Shown here: piece after piece, positions 8,053 through 17,489 of the stretch | How the letters are laid out: each line of letters starts with the position of its first letter | How positions within the stretch are numbered: position 1 is the stretch's first letter | Source: Pseudomonas sp. Q11 | GTDB taxonomy: Bacteria > Pseudomonadota > Gammaproteobacteria > Pseudomonadales > Pseudomonadaceae | NCBI RefSeq assembly: GCF_024494355.1 | Contig: NZ_JAKNQY010000023.1 | Span: 38,360-102,359, forward strand | Reading direction: 5' to 3' | Length of the DNA: 64,000 nt | The notes under the pieces: model-generated | The model's input: only the letters and a program-made list of their open reading frames with translations | The model's database searches: none | What the model was told of the DNA's origin: nothing | Program-made: the position numbers and the translations under genes

Positions 8053-9366
8053 CTATACCGCATCCCTAGGCAACAACAACCCCAACGGCAACCTCACCCG
8101 CGCTTCCAGCCCACCGCCGACGCGGTTGCGCAGTTCGACATTGCCGCCGTGCATCGAAGCGATGCGCTTGACAATGGCCAGGCCCAATCCCGTGCCCTTT
8201 CCGCCCCGAGCGCGATCGCCCCGAGTGAAGGGGTTGAAAATGGCTTCCAGTTCCGACGGATCGATCCCGGCACCACGGTCCATGACGCTGAGCACCACAT
8301 AGGGCGCGCTGGTATCACCGGAGACATAGGCCGCCACCTCGACGCCCGTGCCGGCGTGATTCAAGGCATTGCCGATCAGGTTATTCAACAATCGCTTCAT
8401 CGACACCCGACGCAGCGGGAACGGCTGGATCGGCTCCAGGCGCAGGTGCACTTTTTCGGAGTTCTGGTTATAGGGCGCGGCCACTTCCCGTACCAGCTCG
8501 CTGAGGTCGACCTCTTCCACAGACTCGTCCCGACCGTCGCGAATGAACGCCAGGAACTGATCGAGAATCGCGTCCATGTCTTCGATATCGCGGACCATTT
8601 CATCGGTCAGGTCGGTGTGCTCGCCCATCAACTCCAGCGACAGCCGTAAACGGGTCAACGGTGTGCGCAGGTCGTGGGAGACGCCCGCCAGCATCAGTTC
8701 ACGCTCGCGCCCGGCCTGCTCGACGTCCTCGGCCATCTGGTTGAACGCGCGGTACACCTCGGTCATTTCACTGGGAGTGTCGCTGATGGGCAACCGCACG
8801 CTACGGCCCTGGCCCAGTTGCCGGGCCGCGTAGACCAGGCGTTTGAGCGGCTGATTGAGCTGGCTGACGAAGATCCACGCCGAAGCGGTCGACAACAGGC
8901 CGATGGCCAGGAACCAGCCAAGCACGTTCCAGATTTTCTGGCCGCGCAACGGGTGGGGGTACAACGGCACCTTCAACCAGCCATCCCCCAGGCTCGGCGC
9001 ACGCACCCACAGCGCCGGAGGCGAGTGCATGCGCAATCGCACTTCGGTATCGGCGCCGAGTTCATCCTGCATCTGCCGTTGATAGATCTCGCTGTAAGGC
9101 CAGTGTTGCTCGCCTTCCGGCACACCGGCGCCAACCACCCGGATCAGGGTCGCCGCTTCGGCAATCTTCTCCCGGTTGGCTTCATCGGCGGCCCAATAGG
9201 CTCGAAGGGTCAAGGCAACGCCGTGGCTGTACTGCCGGTCCACCAGCACATCTTCGTTCATCAACAAGTAGACGAGCGTCAGCGCCTTGGAAAAGAGCAC
9301 GACAATCAACACCAGCCAGAGGGTGCGGGAAAAGAAACTCTGGGGGAACCAAACGGGGGTTTTCAT
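8053..9366 (-). CDS. envZ: EnvZ-type osmosensor histidine kinase
   Basis: The 437-residue inner-membrane kinase has an N-terminal membrane segment (LWLVLIVVLFSKALTLVYLL), a periplasmic part, and a second segment (VLGWFLAIGLLSTASAWIFV). HAMP, HisKA and HATPase domains follow. The phosphorylated histidine lies in LAGVSHDLRTPLTRLRL; the N, G1 and G2 boxes are NNLIGNALNHAG, DRGAGID and GKGTGLGLAIVKRIASMHG. ompR lies 113 bp upstream on the same strand, so the pair is a two-component system, probably co-transcribed. In Pseudomonas the targets differ from those in E. coli, and porin control is not assumed here. Confidence 0.93.
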   Translation of the reverse strand: MKTPVWFPQSFFSRTLWLVLIVVLFSKALTLVYLLMNEDVLVDRQYSHGVALTLRAYWAADEANREKIAEAATLIRVVGAGVPEGEQHWPYSEIYQRQMQDELGADTEVRLRMHSPPALWVRAPSLGDGWLKVPLYPHPLRGQKIWNVLGWFLAIGLLSTASAWIFVSQLNQPLKRLVYAARQLGQGRSVRLPISDTPSEMTEVYRAFNQMAEDVEQAGRERELMLAGVSHDLRTPLTRLRLSLELMGEHTDLTDEMVRDIEDMDAILDQFLAFIRDGRDESVEEVDLSELVREVAAPYNQNSEKVHLRLEPIQPFPLRRVSMKRLLNNLIGNALNHAGTGVEVAAYVSGDTSAPYVVLSVMDRGAGIDPSELEAIFNPFTRGDRARGGKGTGLGLAIVKRIASMHGGNVELRNRVGGGLEARVRLPLGLLLPRDAV

Positions 9367-9479
9367 GAATAGCCGCTACACACTTGCAGGAGCGAGCGAT
9401 GCTCGCACAATAACGGACCGCGAGTCGCCTGGAGGAAGACATTCAACCAGCCGGGCCACCCGCTCCTACAAATCACCGA
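9367..9479. repeat. Degenerate REP-like sequence between ompR and envZ
   Basis: The gap holds a small hairpin (GCGAGCGATGCTCGC, 9393-9407) and a reversed GCTCCTAC end near 9462. It looks like a decayed REP doublet inside the ompR-envZ operon. Such elements can lower expression of the distal gene by stabilising or ending the upstream message. Confidence 0.35.
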
Positions 9480-10220
9480 TCACTTGCTGGCGGCGCCATC
9501 CGGCACGAAGACGTACCCCACGCCCCAGACGGTCTGGATATAACGCGGTTTGGAAGGATCGGGCTCGATCATCCGGCGCAGGCGGGAAATCTGCACGTCG
9601 ATGGAGCGCTCCAGTGCATCCCATTCACGGCCACGGGCCAGATTCATCAGCTTGTCGCGGGTCAGCGGCTGACGGGCGTTCATTACCAGGGCCTTGAGCA
9701 CGGCGAACTCACCGGTGGTGAGCATGTGTATCTCGTCGCCACGCTTGAGTTCGCGGGTGGCCAGGGACAGTTCATAGTCGCCGAAGGTCACGCTTTCATC
9801 TTCGCTGCCCGGGGCGCCAGGCACCGGGGCCGACTGACGACGCAACACCGCCTTGACCCGGGCCATCAGTTCGTCCGGGTTGAACGGCTTGGCCAGGTAA
9901 TCGTCGGCGCCCAGTTCCAGCCCCTTGATACGGCTCAGCTCATCGCCCTTGGCAGTGAGCATGATGATCGGGATCTGGTTGTTGGCACCACGCAGGCGAC
10001 GGCAGGCCGTCAAACCGTCTTCGCCAGGCAACATCAGGTCGAGGACCACCAGATTGAAGACTTCACGGGCCAGCAACCGATCCATTTGTTCGGTGTTCGG
10101 TACGGTGCGGGCGCGGTAGCCCTTGCTGACGAAAAAGCGCTCCAGCAGGCTGCTCAGCCCCGGATCGTCGTCAACAATAAGAATTTTTTCGCCTTCAGCA
10201 GTTTGTGCTGTGCTGCTCAT
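9480..10220 (-). CDS. ompR: OmpR response regulator
   Basis: The 246-residue cytoplasmic regulator has an N-terminal receiver domain (KILIVDDDPGLSSLLERFF; the phosphorylated Asp in LVVLDLMLPGEDGL; the conserved Lys in FNP-type loop LAKPFNPDEL). Its C-terminus is an OmpR-type winged helix (SIDVQISRLRRMIE and YIQTVWGVGYVFVPDG). The ATG at 10220 has GGAGC a short way upstream. It is followed by envZ on the same strand. It is a DNA-binding activator/repressor expected to be controlled by EnvZ phosphorylation. Confidence 0.96.
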   Translation of the reverse strand: MSSTAQTAEGEKILIVDDDPGLSSLLERFFVSKGYRARTVPNTEQMDRLLAREVFNLVVLDLMLPGEDGLTACRRLRGANNQIPIIMLTAKGDELSRIKGLELGADDYLAKPFNPDELMARVKAVLRRQSAPVPGAPGSEDESVTFGDYELSLATRELKRGDEIHMLTTGEFAVLKALVMNARQPLTRDKLMNLARGREWDALERSIDVQISRLRRMIEPDPSKPRYIQTVWGVGYVFVPDGAASK

Positions 10221-10576
10221 AGGAAGCTCCTTTGATCTCGGCGCGCATTATGGCCTAGCTGCCGTTATACGCACCGTGTGCATTGTTAGCAGATTTTTCC
10301 TCTATCTCCAGTAATCCAGGTATTGAGCCTACAGACCACGACGCCCCCCTAAGAACGCAACGCTGGTTATAATGCGCGGCCTTTTGTGCCAGGGAATGTC
10401 GGATCGTGATCCCGATACATCGTTTTTCCCTTGCCAGGCAGCACTTTCTGAATTTCGCGGGTCAACAGGCAGCCTCTTGACCCAGGCAGCGGCGCACGCC
10501 AGGCCGCTCAACCAGTCTCGCCGAACCCTGCTATGTGCGGTGGCGAGTCTGATTTCACAATTTTTCAGGTGGTTTT
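10221..10576. other. Divergent promoter region of ompR and tex
   Basis: No gene is seen in these 356 bases. They must hold the promoters of ompR (minus) and tex (plus). A TATAAT hexamer lies at 10368-10373 on the plus strand without a convincing -35 partner at 16-18 bp. The region just before tex ends in an AT-rich stretch with CAGGTGG before the ATG. Confidence 0.4.
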
Positions 10577-12901
10577 ATGGACAGCATCAACAGCCGCATC
10601 GCCGAGGAACTCGGCGTACGCCCACAACAGGTCGAAGCGGCCGTCGCGCTACTGGATGAAGGCTCCACGGTGCCCTTTATCGCCCGTTACCGCAAAGAAG
10701 TGACCGGCAGCCTCGATGACATCCAGTTGCGTCACCTGGAAGAGCGCCTGCGCTACATGCGAGAACTCGACGAGCGGCGCATCAGCATCCTGGCCAGTAT
10801 CCAGGAACAGGGCAAGCTGACCCCGCAACTTGAGCGCGACATCAAGCTGGCCGACACCAAGACCCGTCTCGAAGACTTGTACCTGCCCTACAAGCAAAAG
10901 CGCCGCACCAAGGGCCAGATCGCCCTGGAGGCCGGTCTCGGCGAGCTGGCCGATGGCCTGTTCAACGATCCAAGCCTGGCCCCGGAAACCGAAGCCGCGC
11001 GTTTCGTCGATGCCGAAAAAGGTGTGGCGGACGTGAAAGCGGCGCTCGAAGGCGCCAAGTACATCCTTATGGAGCGCTTCGCCGAAGACGCCAACCTGCT
11101 GGAAAAGCTGCGCAATTACCTTAAGCAGGAAGCCACTCTCAGCGCCCGAGTGATCGCCGGCAAAGAGGAGGAAGGCGCCAAGTTCCGCGATTATTTCGAA
11201 CACGACGAGCCGCTCAAGAGCATGCCATCCCACCGCGCCCTGGCGATTTTCCGCGGCCGTAACGAAGGCATTCTCAGCTCCGCGCTGAAGGTGGGCGATG
11301 AGTTGCCCGGCACCATGCACCCCTGCGAAGGCATGATCGGCCAGCAGTTCGGCATTCAGAACCAGAACCGCGCCGCCGACAAATGGCTGGCCGAAGTGGT
11401 GCGCTGGACCTGGAAGGTCAAGCTCTACACCCACCTGGAAACCGATCTGCTGGGCGAGTTGCGTGACAACGCCGAGACCGAGGCGATCAACGTCTTCGCT
11501 CACAACCTGCACGACCTGCTGCTGGCCGCACCGGCCGGGCCGCGCGCCACCCTGGGCCTGGACCCGGGCCTGCGCACCGGTTGCAAAGTGGCCGTGGTGG
11601 ACGCCACCGGCAAGCTGCTGGACCATGCCACGGTCTACCCCCATGTGCCGCATAACAAGTGGGACCAGACCCTCGCCGTGCTCGCCGCGCTGTGCGCCAA
11701 GCATTCGGTGGACCTGATCGCCATCGGCAACGGCACCGCCAGCCGCGAGACCGACAAACTGGCCGCCGAACTGATCAAGAAATACCCGGCCATGAAGATG
11801 ACCAAGGTCATGGTTTCCGAGGCCGGCGCTTCGGTTTATTCGGCGTCGGAACTGGCCTCCAAGGAATTCCCGGACCTGGACGTGTCGATCCGTGGCGCGG
11901 TGTCCATTGCCCGCCGCCTGCAGGACCCACTGGCGGAACTGGTGAAGATCGACCCGAAATCCATCGGCGTCGGCCAGTACCAGCACGACGTTTCCCAGTT
12001 GAAACTGGCCCGTGGCCTGGACGCTGTGGTGGAAGATTGCGTGAACGCCGTGGGCGTGGATGTGAACACCGCTTCGGTAGCGCTGTTGGCGCGTATCTCG
12101 GGCCTCAACGCCACGCTGGCGCAGAACATCGTCACCCACCGCGATGAACACGGCGCGTTCAAGACCCGCGCCGCATTGAAGAAAGTCCCGCGCCTGGGTG
12201 AAAAAACCTTCGAACAGGCCGCCGGTTTCCTGCGTGTCATGAGCGGCGATAACCCGCTGGATTCGTCGGCTGTCCACCCTGAAGCCTATCCGCTGGTGCA
12301 ACGCATCGCCGCCCAGACTGACCGCGACATCCGCTCGCTGATCGGTGATGCGGCGTTTCTCAAGCGCCTGGACCCGAAAAAATTCACCGACGAAACCTTC
12401 GGTCTGCCCACCGTGACCGACATCCTCCAGGAACTGGAGAAACCCGGCCGCGACCCGCGCCCCGAGTTCAAGACCGCCGAGTTCCAGGACGGCGTCGAAG
12501 ACCTCAAGGACCTGCAACCGGGCATGATCCTCGAAGGCGTGGTGACCAACGTCACCAACTTCGGTGCCTTCGTCGACATCGGCGTACACCAGGACGGCCT
12601 GGTGCACATCTCGGCGCTGTCGGAGAAGTTCATCAAGGACCCACGCGAAGCGGTGAAGGCCGGTGATGTGGTGAAGGTCAAGGTCATGGAAGTCGACATC
12701 CCGCGCAAACGCGTTGGCCTGTCGATGCGCATGAGCGACACGCCCGGCGAGAAGGTCGACGGCGCCCGCGGGGCGCGTCCCGGTTCTACGCCACGCCAGT
12801 CGCAAAACACCGCGCCGCGCAAGGAAACCGCCACGCAGGCCCCGGCGAACAACGCCATGGCTTCTCTGTTCGCCAATGCCAAACAGTTGAAGAAACGCTG
12901 A
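10577..12901 (+). CDS. tex: Tex transcription accessory protein
   Basis: The 774-residue protein is Tex, a conserved cytoplasmic nucleic-acid-binding protein related to eukaryotic Spt6. The N-terminal helical domain contains GSTVPFIARYRKEVTGSLD. The central YqgF/RuvC-like domain contains TLGLDPGLRTGCKVAVVD, and helix-hairpin-helix segments follow (VNTASVALLARISGLN; ALKKVPRLGEKTFEQAAGFL). The C-terminal S1 domain is clear (VVTNVTNFGAFVDIGVHQDG, then GLVHISALSEKFI). The Lys/Ala-rich tail is typical. The length matches other Pseudomonas Tex proteins. Its stop overlaps the start of the next gene (TGATG). Confidence 0.97.
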   Translation: MDSINSRIAEELGVRPQQVEAAVALLDEGSTVPFIARYRKEVTGSLDDIQLRHLEERLRYMRELDERRISILASIQEQGKLTPQLERDIKLADTKTRLEDLYLPYKQKRRTKGQIALEAGLGELADGLFNDPSLAPETEAARFVDAEKGVADVKAALEGAKYILMERFAEDANLLEKLRNYLKQEATLSARVIAGKEEEGAKFRDYFEHDEPLKSMPSHRALAIFRGRNEGILSSALKVGDELPGTMHPCEGMIGQQFGIQNQNRAADKWLAEVVRWTWKVKLYTHLETDLLGELRDNAETEAINVFAHNLHDLLLAAPAGPRATLGLDPGLRTGCKVAVVDATGKLLDHATVYPHVPHNKWDQTLAVLAALCAKHSVDLIAIGNGTASRETDKLAAELIKKYPAMKMTKVMVSEAGASVYSASELASKEFPDLDVSIRGAVSIARRLQDPLAELVKIDPKSIGVGQYQHDVSQLKLARGLDAVVEDCVNAVGVDVNTASVALLARISGLNATLAQNIVTHRDEHGAFKTRAALKKVPRLGEKTFEQAAGFLRVMSGDNPLDSSAVHPEAYPLVQRIAAQTDRDIRSLIGDAAFLKRLDPKKFTDETFGLPTVTDILQELEKPGRDPRPEFKTAEFQDGVEDLKDLQPGMILEGVVTNVTNFGAFVDIGVHQDGLVHISALSEKFIKDPREAVKAGDVVKVKVMEVDIPRKRVGLSMRMSDTPGEKVDGARGARPGSTPRQSQNTAPRKETATQAPANNAMASLFANAKQLKKR

Positions 12902-13284
12902 TGGATGCGCCAGCCGGGTTGGTGGAAAGCGCGTTTTTCAAGCTGCTCGGCTGCCAGCTGCACAGTCTCGAGGACGGGGTGGCGCAAGTCGCCCTGAGCC
13001 TTGAGCCACCGCTGCGCAATCGTGGCGGCAAACTGCACGGCGGAGCGTTGTTCAGCTTGGTGGACATCGCCATGGGCCTGGCTTGTTCCAGTGTCCACGG
13101 CTTTGACCAGCAGAGCGCGACCATCGAATGCAAGATCAACTACATTCGCGCCGTCTCCGACGGTGAGGTGCTCTGCACGGCCCGGGTCATTCACCCGGGC
13201 CGGCGCACGCTGGTGGTCGAGGCTGAGGTGATGCAAGGCGACAAACTGGTCGCAAAAGCACAAGGCACCTTCGCAGTCCTATAG
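12901..13284 (+). CDS. PaaI-family (hotdog) thioesterase
   Basis: The 127-residue protein has a hotdog fold with the acyl-CoA thioesterase pattern RNRGGKLHGGALFSLVDIAM followed by GLACSS, as in PaaI/YbgC-like enzymes that hydrolyse acyl- or aryl-CoA thioesters. The ATG at 12901 overlaps the tex stop by one base, so it is very likely translated with tex. The substrate cannot be told from the sequence. A functional link with Tex is not known; this may be simple operon sharing. Confidence 0.88.
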   Translation: MDAPAGLVESAFFKLLGCQLHSLEDGVAQVALSLEPPLRNRGGKLHGGALFSLVDIAMGLACSSVHGFDQQSATIECKINYIRAVSDGEVLCTARVIHPGRRTLVVEAEVMQGDKLVAKAQGTFAVL

Positions 13285-13341
13285 CTCCCTCTCATCGATT
13301 TGGGTTAATTTCGACGCTGCGAATGCGGTGTCGAAATCCCT

Positions 13342-13431
13342 TGTGGGAGCGGGCTTGCTCGCGAAGGCGGTGTGTCAGGCGACTCCAATGCTGACTGACA
13401 CGTCCTCTTCGCGAGCAAGCCCGCTCCCACA
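13342..13431. repeat. REP-type inverted pair upstream of gshA
   Basis: Perfect 24-bp arms at 13342-13365 and 13408-13431 (core GAGCGGGCTTGCTCGCGAA) face each other across 42 bp. The same variant is found at 61715-61805. Confidence 0.88.
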
Positions 13432-13555
13432 GAGGGTTGCGCGACTGGCCTTGGGCAGCACAAAAACCAGGCGAAAACGCCAGTTTTAACTTCACCCTTG
13501 TAGACCGTCTTGACCACCCCCATATTGGGGCGACTGACGCGTGAAGGAATTCAAC

Positions 13556-15139
13556 TTGAGCGACCTTTTAAACCGCCGCCTGGCTCTGCTCGGCGAGCGC
13601 GCCAACCTATCCCTCCTCGAGCAGTGCCTGCACGGCATCGAACGTGAATGCCTGCGCGTCACGGACACGGGGCATCTGGCGCAGACCCAGCACCCTGCGG
13701 CCCTGGGCTCGGCGCTGACCAATGAGCAGATCACCACCGACTATTCCGAGTCGTTGCTGGAGTTCATCACCCCGGCCCAGGCTGACGTGGCCGATACCTT
13801 GCACAGCCTCGACAAGATCCACCGGTTTGCCTACAGCAAGCTCGGCGACGAGTACCTGTGGAGTCCTTCGATGCCGTGCCCGCTGCCGGCCGAGGAAGAC
13901 ATCCCGATCGCCTATTACGGCACCTCGAACATCGGTCGGCTCAAGTATGTCTATCGCCAGGGTCTGGCCCTGCGCTATGGCAAGACCATGCAATGCATCG
14001 CCGGGATCCACTACAATTTTTCCCTGCCGGAAAAACTCTGGCCGCTGCTGCGCCAGGCCGAAGACGTTGAAGCGAACGACCGCGACTTCCAGTCGTCGGC
14101 CTACATCGCGCTGATCCGTAATTTCCGTCGCTACAGCTGGTTGCTGATGTACCTGTTCGGTGCCTCGCCGGCGCTGGATGCCGGCTTCCTGCGTGGCCGC
14201 CCGCACCAGCTGGAACAGCTGGACCCGGACACCTTGTACCTGCCGTATGCCACCAGCCTGCGCATGAGCGACCTGGGTTACCAGAGCAACGCCCAGGCAG
14301 GCCTGACACCCTGCTACAACGACCTGACGAGCTACACCGACAGCCTGCGCAAGGCGGTGGCGACACCGTACGCGCCCTACGTCGAAGTCGGCACGCATAA
14401 GAATGGTGAGTGGGTGCAGCTCAACACCAACATTTTGCAGATCGAAAACGAGTACTACTCCAACATCCGCCCCAAACGCGTGACCTATACCGGCGAGCGC
14501 CCGGTCCAGGCTTTGGTGGCCCGAGGCATCCAGTACGTCGAAGTCCGTTGCCTGGACATCAACCCGTTCCTGCCGATGGGCATCGACCTCACCGAATCGC
14601 GCTTCCTCGATGCGTTCCTGCTGTATTGCGGCCTCAACGACAGTCCGCTCCTGGAAAACAACGAATGCAGCAACGCGACGAACAACTTCCTGACGGTGGT
14701 CAAGGAGGGCCGTCGGCCGGGCTTGCAGTTGCAGCGCCAGGGTCAAGCGGTGGACATGCAATCCTGGGCCGTCGAGTTATTGGAGAAAATCGCGCCATTG
14801 GCATCGCTGCTCGACCAGAGCCAGGGGGGCGACGCCCACCGCCAGGCATTGGACGCGCAATTGGCGAAGGTGCGGGACGCGTCTCTGACGCCCTCCGCCC
14901 AAGTGCTGGCCGCCATGGCAGAACATCAGGAAAGTTTCGCCCAGTTTTCCCTGCGCCAGAGCAAGGCCCATGCCGAATTCTTCCGCGCCGAGCCCTTGCC
15001 TGCCCGGGAACAGAGCGCATTCGAAGAAAACGCCCGTCAATCCCTGGTTCAGCAAGCTGAGCTTGAGCAGAACGAAGTGGAGGATTTCGATGTGTTTGTA
15101 GGGGCGTACCAGGCAAGCATTCTGGCGGTCAGTCACTAA
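13556..15139 (+). CDS. gshA: Glutamate--cysteine ligase
   Basis: The 527-residue enzyme joins glutamate and cysteine with ATP, the first step of glutathione synthesis. It matches the gamma-proteobacterial type 1 family: GIERECLRV and TTDYSESLLEFITP near the N-terminus, MQCIAGIHYNFSLPEKLW, and EVRCLDINPFLPMGID. The start is taken as TTG at 13556, because GAAGGA lies 7 nt before it and homologues begin MSxLLNRRLALLGERANL. A GTG at 13541 in the same frame lacks a site of its own. The gene is monocistronic, with REP doublets on both sides. Confidence 0.96.
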   Translation: MSDLLNRRLALLGERANLSLLEQCLHGIERECLRVTDTGHLAQTQHPAALGSALTNEQITTDYSESLLEFITPAQADVADTLHSLDKIHRFAYSKLGDEYLWSPSMPCPLPAEEDIPIAYYGTSNIGRLKYVYRQGLALRYGKTMQCIAGIHYNFSLPEKLWPLLRQAEDVEANDRDFQSSAYIALIRNFRRYSWLLMYLFGASPALDAGFLRGRPHQLEQLDPDTLYLPYATSLRMSDLGYQSNAQAGLTPCYNDLTSYTDSLRKAVATPYAPYVEVGTHKNGEWVQLNTNILQIENEYYSNIRPKRVTYTGERPVQALVARGIQYVEVRCLDINPFLPMGIDLTESRFLDAFLLYCGLNDSPLLENNECSNATNNFLTVVKEGRRPGLQLQRQGQAVDMQSWAVELLEKIAPLASLLDQSQGGDAHRQALDAQLAKVRDASLTPSAQVLAAMAEHQESFAQFSLRQSKAHAEFFRAEPLPAREQSAFEENARQSLVQQAELEQNEVEDFDVFVGAYQASILAVSH

Positions 15140-15162
15140 CCCCTCTTTGACGAGGACGCTTT

Positions 15163-15253
15163 TGTGGCGAGGGAGCTTGCTCCCGCTCGGCTGCGTAGCG
15201 GCCGTAAAATAGGCCTGCTGCGCAGTCCAGCGGGAGCAAGCTCCCTCGCCACA
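15163..15253. repeat. REP-type inverted pair between gshA and the aldo/keto reductase
   Basis: 25-bp arms at 15163-15187 and 15229-15253 (core GAGGGAGCTTGCTCCC) are perfect inverted copies between two convergent genes. It is the same variant as at 5829-5919. Confidence 0.88.
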
Positions 15254-15265
15254 GGGGTGTAGGCG

Positions 15266-16303
15266 TTACTCAGCCGACGAAGGCTTCTCCCACAGATTGA
15301 TCCCGCCCTCTTGGGCAAACCGATCGATCTGCGCCAGTTCTTCAGCGCTGAAACTCAGGTTCTTCAACGCCCCGACGTTCTCGATAATCTGCTCCGGCCG
15401 GCTGGCGCCGATCAGGGCGGAGGTTACCCGTGGATCGCGCAGGGTCCAGGCCAGGGCCATTTGCGCCAGGCTCTGGCCGCGACGCTGGGCAATTTCATTG
15501 AGGGCACGCACATGGGCGATGTTCTCCTGCGACAGGTGCGAAGCCTGCAACGAACCACCCCCTGGGCGATTGACCCGGGCATCGGCCGGAATGCCCTTGA
15601 GGTACTTGTCGGTCAGCAGGCCCTGGGCCAGCGGCGTAAAGGCAATCACACCCGCGCCCAATTCATCGGTGGCGTCCAGCAGGTCCTTCTCGACCCAGCG
15701 ATTGAGCAGGTTGTAGGCCGGTTGGTGAATCAGCAGTGGGACTTTCCACTCCTTGAGCAGCGCAGCCATTTCCCGGGTCTTCACACCGGAATACGAAGAG
15801 ATGCCAATGTACAACGCCTTGCCCTGCTGCACCGCCGTGGCCAGCGCGCTGGCGGTTTCTTCCAACGGGGTATCGGGGTCGAAGCGGTGGGAATAGAAGA
15901 TATCCACATAGTCCAGGCCCAGGCGTTGCAGGCTCTGGTCCAGGCTGGCCAGCACGTACTTGCGCGAACCACCACCCTGGCCGTAAGGACCCGGCCACAT
16001 GTCCCAACCGGCCTTGCTGGAGATGATTAATTCATCGCGGTACTGCTTGAAGTCTTCGCGCAGCAAGCGGCCAAAATTGATCTCGGCGCTGCCGTAGGGC
16101 GGGCCATAGTTGTTGGCCAGGTCGAAGTGATTGATACCCAGGTCAAACGCCGTACGCAGCAAGGAACGCTGTGTGTCGATCGGCGTGCTGTCGCCGAAGT
16201 TGTGCCACAACCCCAGCGACAGCGCCGGCAGCACCAGACCGCTGCGACCGACACGGCGGTAAGGGATGGACTCGTAGCGATTCTCGGCAGCGGTGTAGGT
16301 CAT
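15266..16303 (-). CDS. mgrA: Aldo/keto reductase, L-glyceraldehyde 3-phosphate reductase type
   Basis: The 345-residue NADPH-dependent reductase matches the YghZ/MgrA branch of the aldo/keto reductases. It starts with YESIPYRRVGRSGLVLPALS and shows catalytic-region motifs INHFDLANNYGPPYGSAE, IISSKAGWDMWPGPYG and DIFYSHRFDPDTPLEET, and the cofactor-binding end TSALIGASRPEQIIENV. E. coli relatives reduce L-glyceraldehyde 3-phosphate and methylglyoxal, so detoxification of reactive aldehydes is likely. It stands alone on the minus strand. The palindromic element at 16334-16495 lies immediately upstream of its start and may contain or disturb its promoter. Confidence 0.9.
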   Translation of the reverse strand: MTYTAAENRYESIPYRRVGRSGLVLPALSLGLWHNFGDSTPIDTQRSLLRTAFDLGINHFDLANNYGPPYGSAEINFGRLLREDFKQYRDELIISSKAGWDMWPGPYGQGGGSRKYVLASLDQSLQRLGLDYVDIFYSHRFDPDTPLEETASALATAVQQGKALYIGISSYSGVKTREMAALLKEWKVPLLIHQPAYNLLNRWVEKDLLDATDELGAGVIAFTPLAQGLLTDKYLKGIPADARVNRPGGGSLQASHLSQENIAHVRALNEIAQRRGQSLAQMALAWTLRDPRVTSALIGASRPEQIIENVGALKNLSFSAEELAQIDRFAQEGGINLWEKPSSAE

Positions 16304-16333
16304 CGAAAGTCTCTCTGTTCGGATGGCGGATGC

Positions 16334-16495
16334 TAGTGGCCTGTGTGGTTAGTTCGTTAATTCAAGTTCGGATGCCAGAAGTCCATAGCCAAGGCGCCGT
16401 GACGAGTCATAGCCCGCTATGGCGAGGAACAGCAACGCAGGATATGGGCTTCTGGCGCCGAACTTGACTAACAGAACTAACCACACAGGCCACTA
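16334..16495. repeat. 162-bp palindromic element with 22-bp perfect terminal arms
   Basis: Arms TAGTGGCCTGTGTGGTTAGT(TC) at 16334-16355 and their perfect inverse at 16474-16495 enclose a second, near-perfect pair (16363-16386 with 16444-16466, CAAGTTCGG...CAGAAG). A small inner hairpin, CATAGCCCGCTATG, lies within. It is distinct from the REP elements of this window. No open frame of note lies inside. It may be a miniature inverted-repeat element; clear target-site duplication is not seen. The stretch from 16496 to 16736, before the next gene, holds nothing recognised. Confidence 0.7.
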
Positions 16496-16736
16496 GGCGC
16501 AAACTAACACCTCACAGACGCCTCCGTCAGGCTGAAAGTTCGCATATCAGGTGTGGACGAGGGCTCGTCGACGCAGGTGATCTGCCGCAGATTGGCAATG
16601 CATCGGCCAATCAACGAGGAGTCGTCCAGCGCGGGTATTGTTATCAATTATTAAACAGTCAAGGCAACCGTCGGATATTTATCGCCGAGGGTAAACATGT
16701 GAATCTGGCTTCATCCACTTCAAAAGGACCCCTGCC

Positions 16737-17477
16737 ATGCCCCCTCAAACCTCCAAAGTTGCCATCGTAACCGGCGCCTCCCGCGGCATCGGTGCCGAAA
16801 TCGCCAAGCAACTGGCCCTCGATGGTTTCGCCGTCGTCATCAACTACGCCAACAGCGCCGCCGAAGCCTCGAAACTGGTAGTGCAATTGCGCCAGGCCGG
16901 CCACCAAGCCATAGCGATCAAGGCGGATGTGTCCTCTGCCGGCGACGTCCGCCGGCTGTTCGATGAAACCGAAGCGCAACTGGGCAAGGTGGATGTGTTG
17001 ATCAATAACGCTGGCACCCTCCAAGTGATGCCCTTGGCCCAGCACACTGACGAACTGTTCGACCAGACGTTCGCCATCAACACCCGCGGCACCTTCAACA
17101 CCCTGCGCGAAGCCGCAGCCCGTCTGAACGACGGTGGCCGGATCGTGAACTTTTCCAGCAGCACCGTTGGCCTGAACCTGCCCGGCTATTCGGTGTACAT
17201 CGCCAGCAAAGCCGCGGTCGAATCACTGACGCAAGTGTTCGCCAAGGAACTGCGCGGCCGCCAAATCACGGTCAATGCCGTAGCCCCCGGCCCGGTCGCG
17301 ACCGAACTGTTCCTGCACGGCAAGAGCGAAGAACAGATCCAGAACTTCGCCAAAATGCCGCCCCTGGAACGCCTCGGGCAGCCAGAGGACATCGCCAGCA
17401 TCATCTCTTTCCTGGTCAGCCCGGCCGCCGGCTGGGTGAACGGGCAAATCCTGCGAGCCAACGGCGGCCTGGTCTGA
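16737..17477 (+). CDS. Short-chain dehydrogenase/reductase
   Basis: The 246-residue SDR has the Rossmann motif TGASRGIGAEIAKQL near the N-terminus, LINNAGTLQ, a catalytic serine in VNFSSSTVGL, and YSVYIASK as the YxxxK active site. The end WVNGQILRANGGLV is typical of classical SDRs. It probably reduces a carbonyl with NAD(P)H. The substrate is not predictable. An AAAGGA site precedes the ATG. It is convergent with betT, 12 bp apart. Confidence 0.9.
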   Translation: MPPQTSKVAIVTGASRGIGAEIAKQLALDGFAVVINYANSAAEASKLVVQLRQAGHQAIAIKADVSSAGDVRRLFDETEAQLGKVDVLINNAGTLQVMPLAQHTDELFDQTFAINTRGTFNTLREAAARLNDGGRIVNFSSSTVGLNLPGYSVYIASKAAVESLTQVFAKELRGRQITVNAVAPGPVATELFLHGKSEEQIQNFAKMPPLERLGQPEDIASIISFLVSPAAGWVNGQILRANGGLV

Positions 17478-17489
17478 CGTTCAGCCCAA

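Noticed and set aside
10649..12805. 718-codon open frame on the minus strand opposite tex
   Set aside because: It mirrors the tex codons, has a composition typical of antisense frames in GC-rich genes, and shows no family motif.
13541..13555. GTG at 13541 as the gshA start
   Set aside because: The GAAGGA immediately after it is the ribosome-binding site for TTG 13556, where homologues begin.
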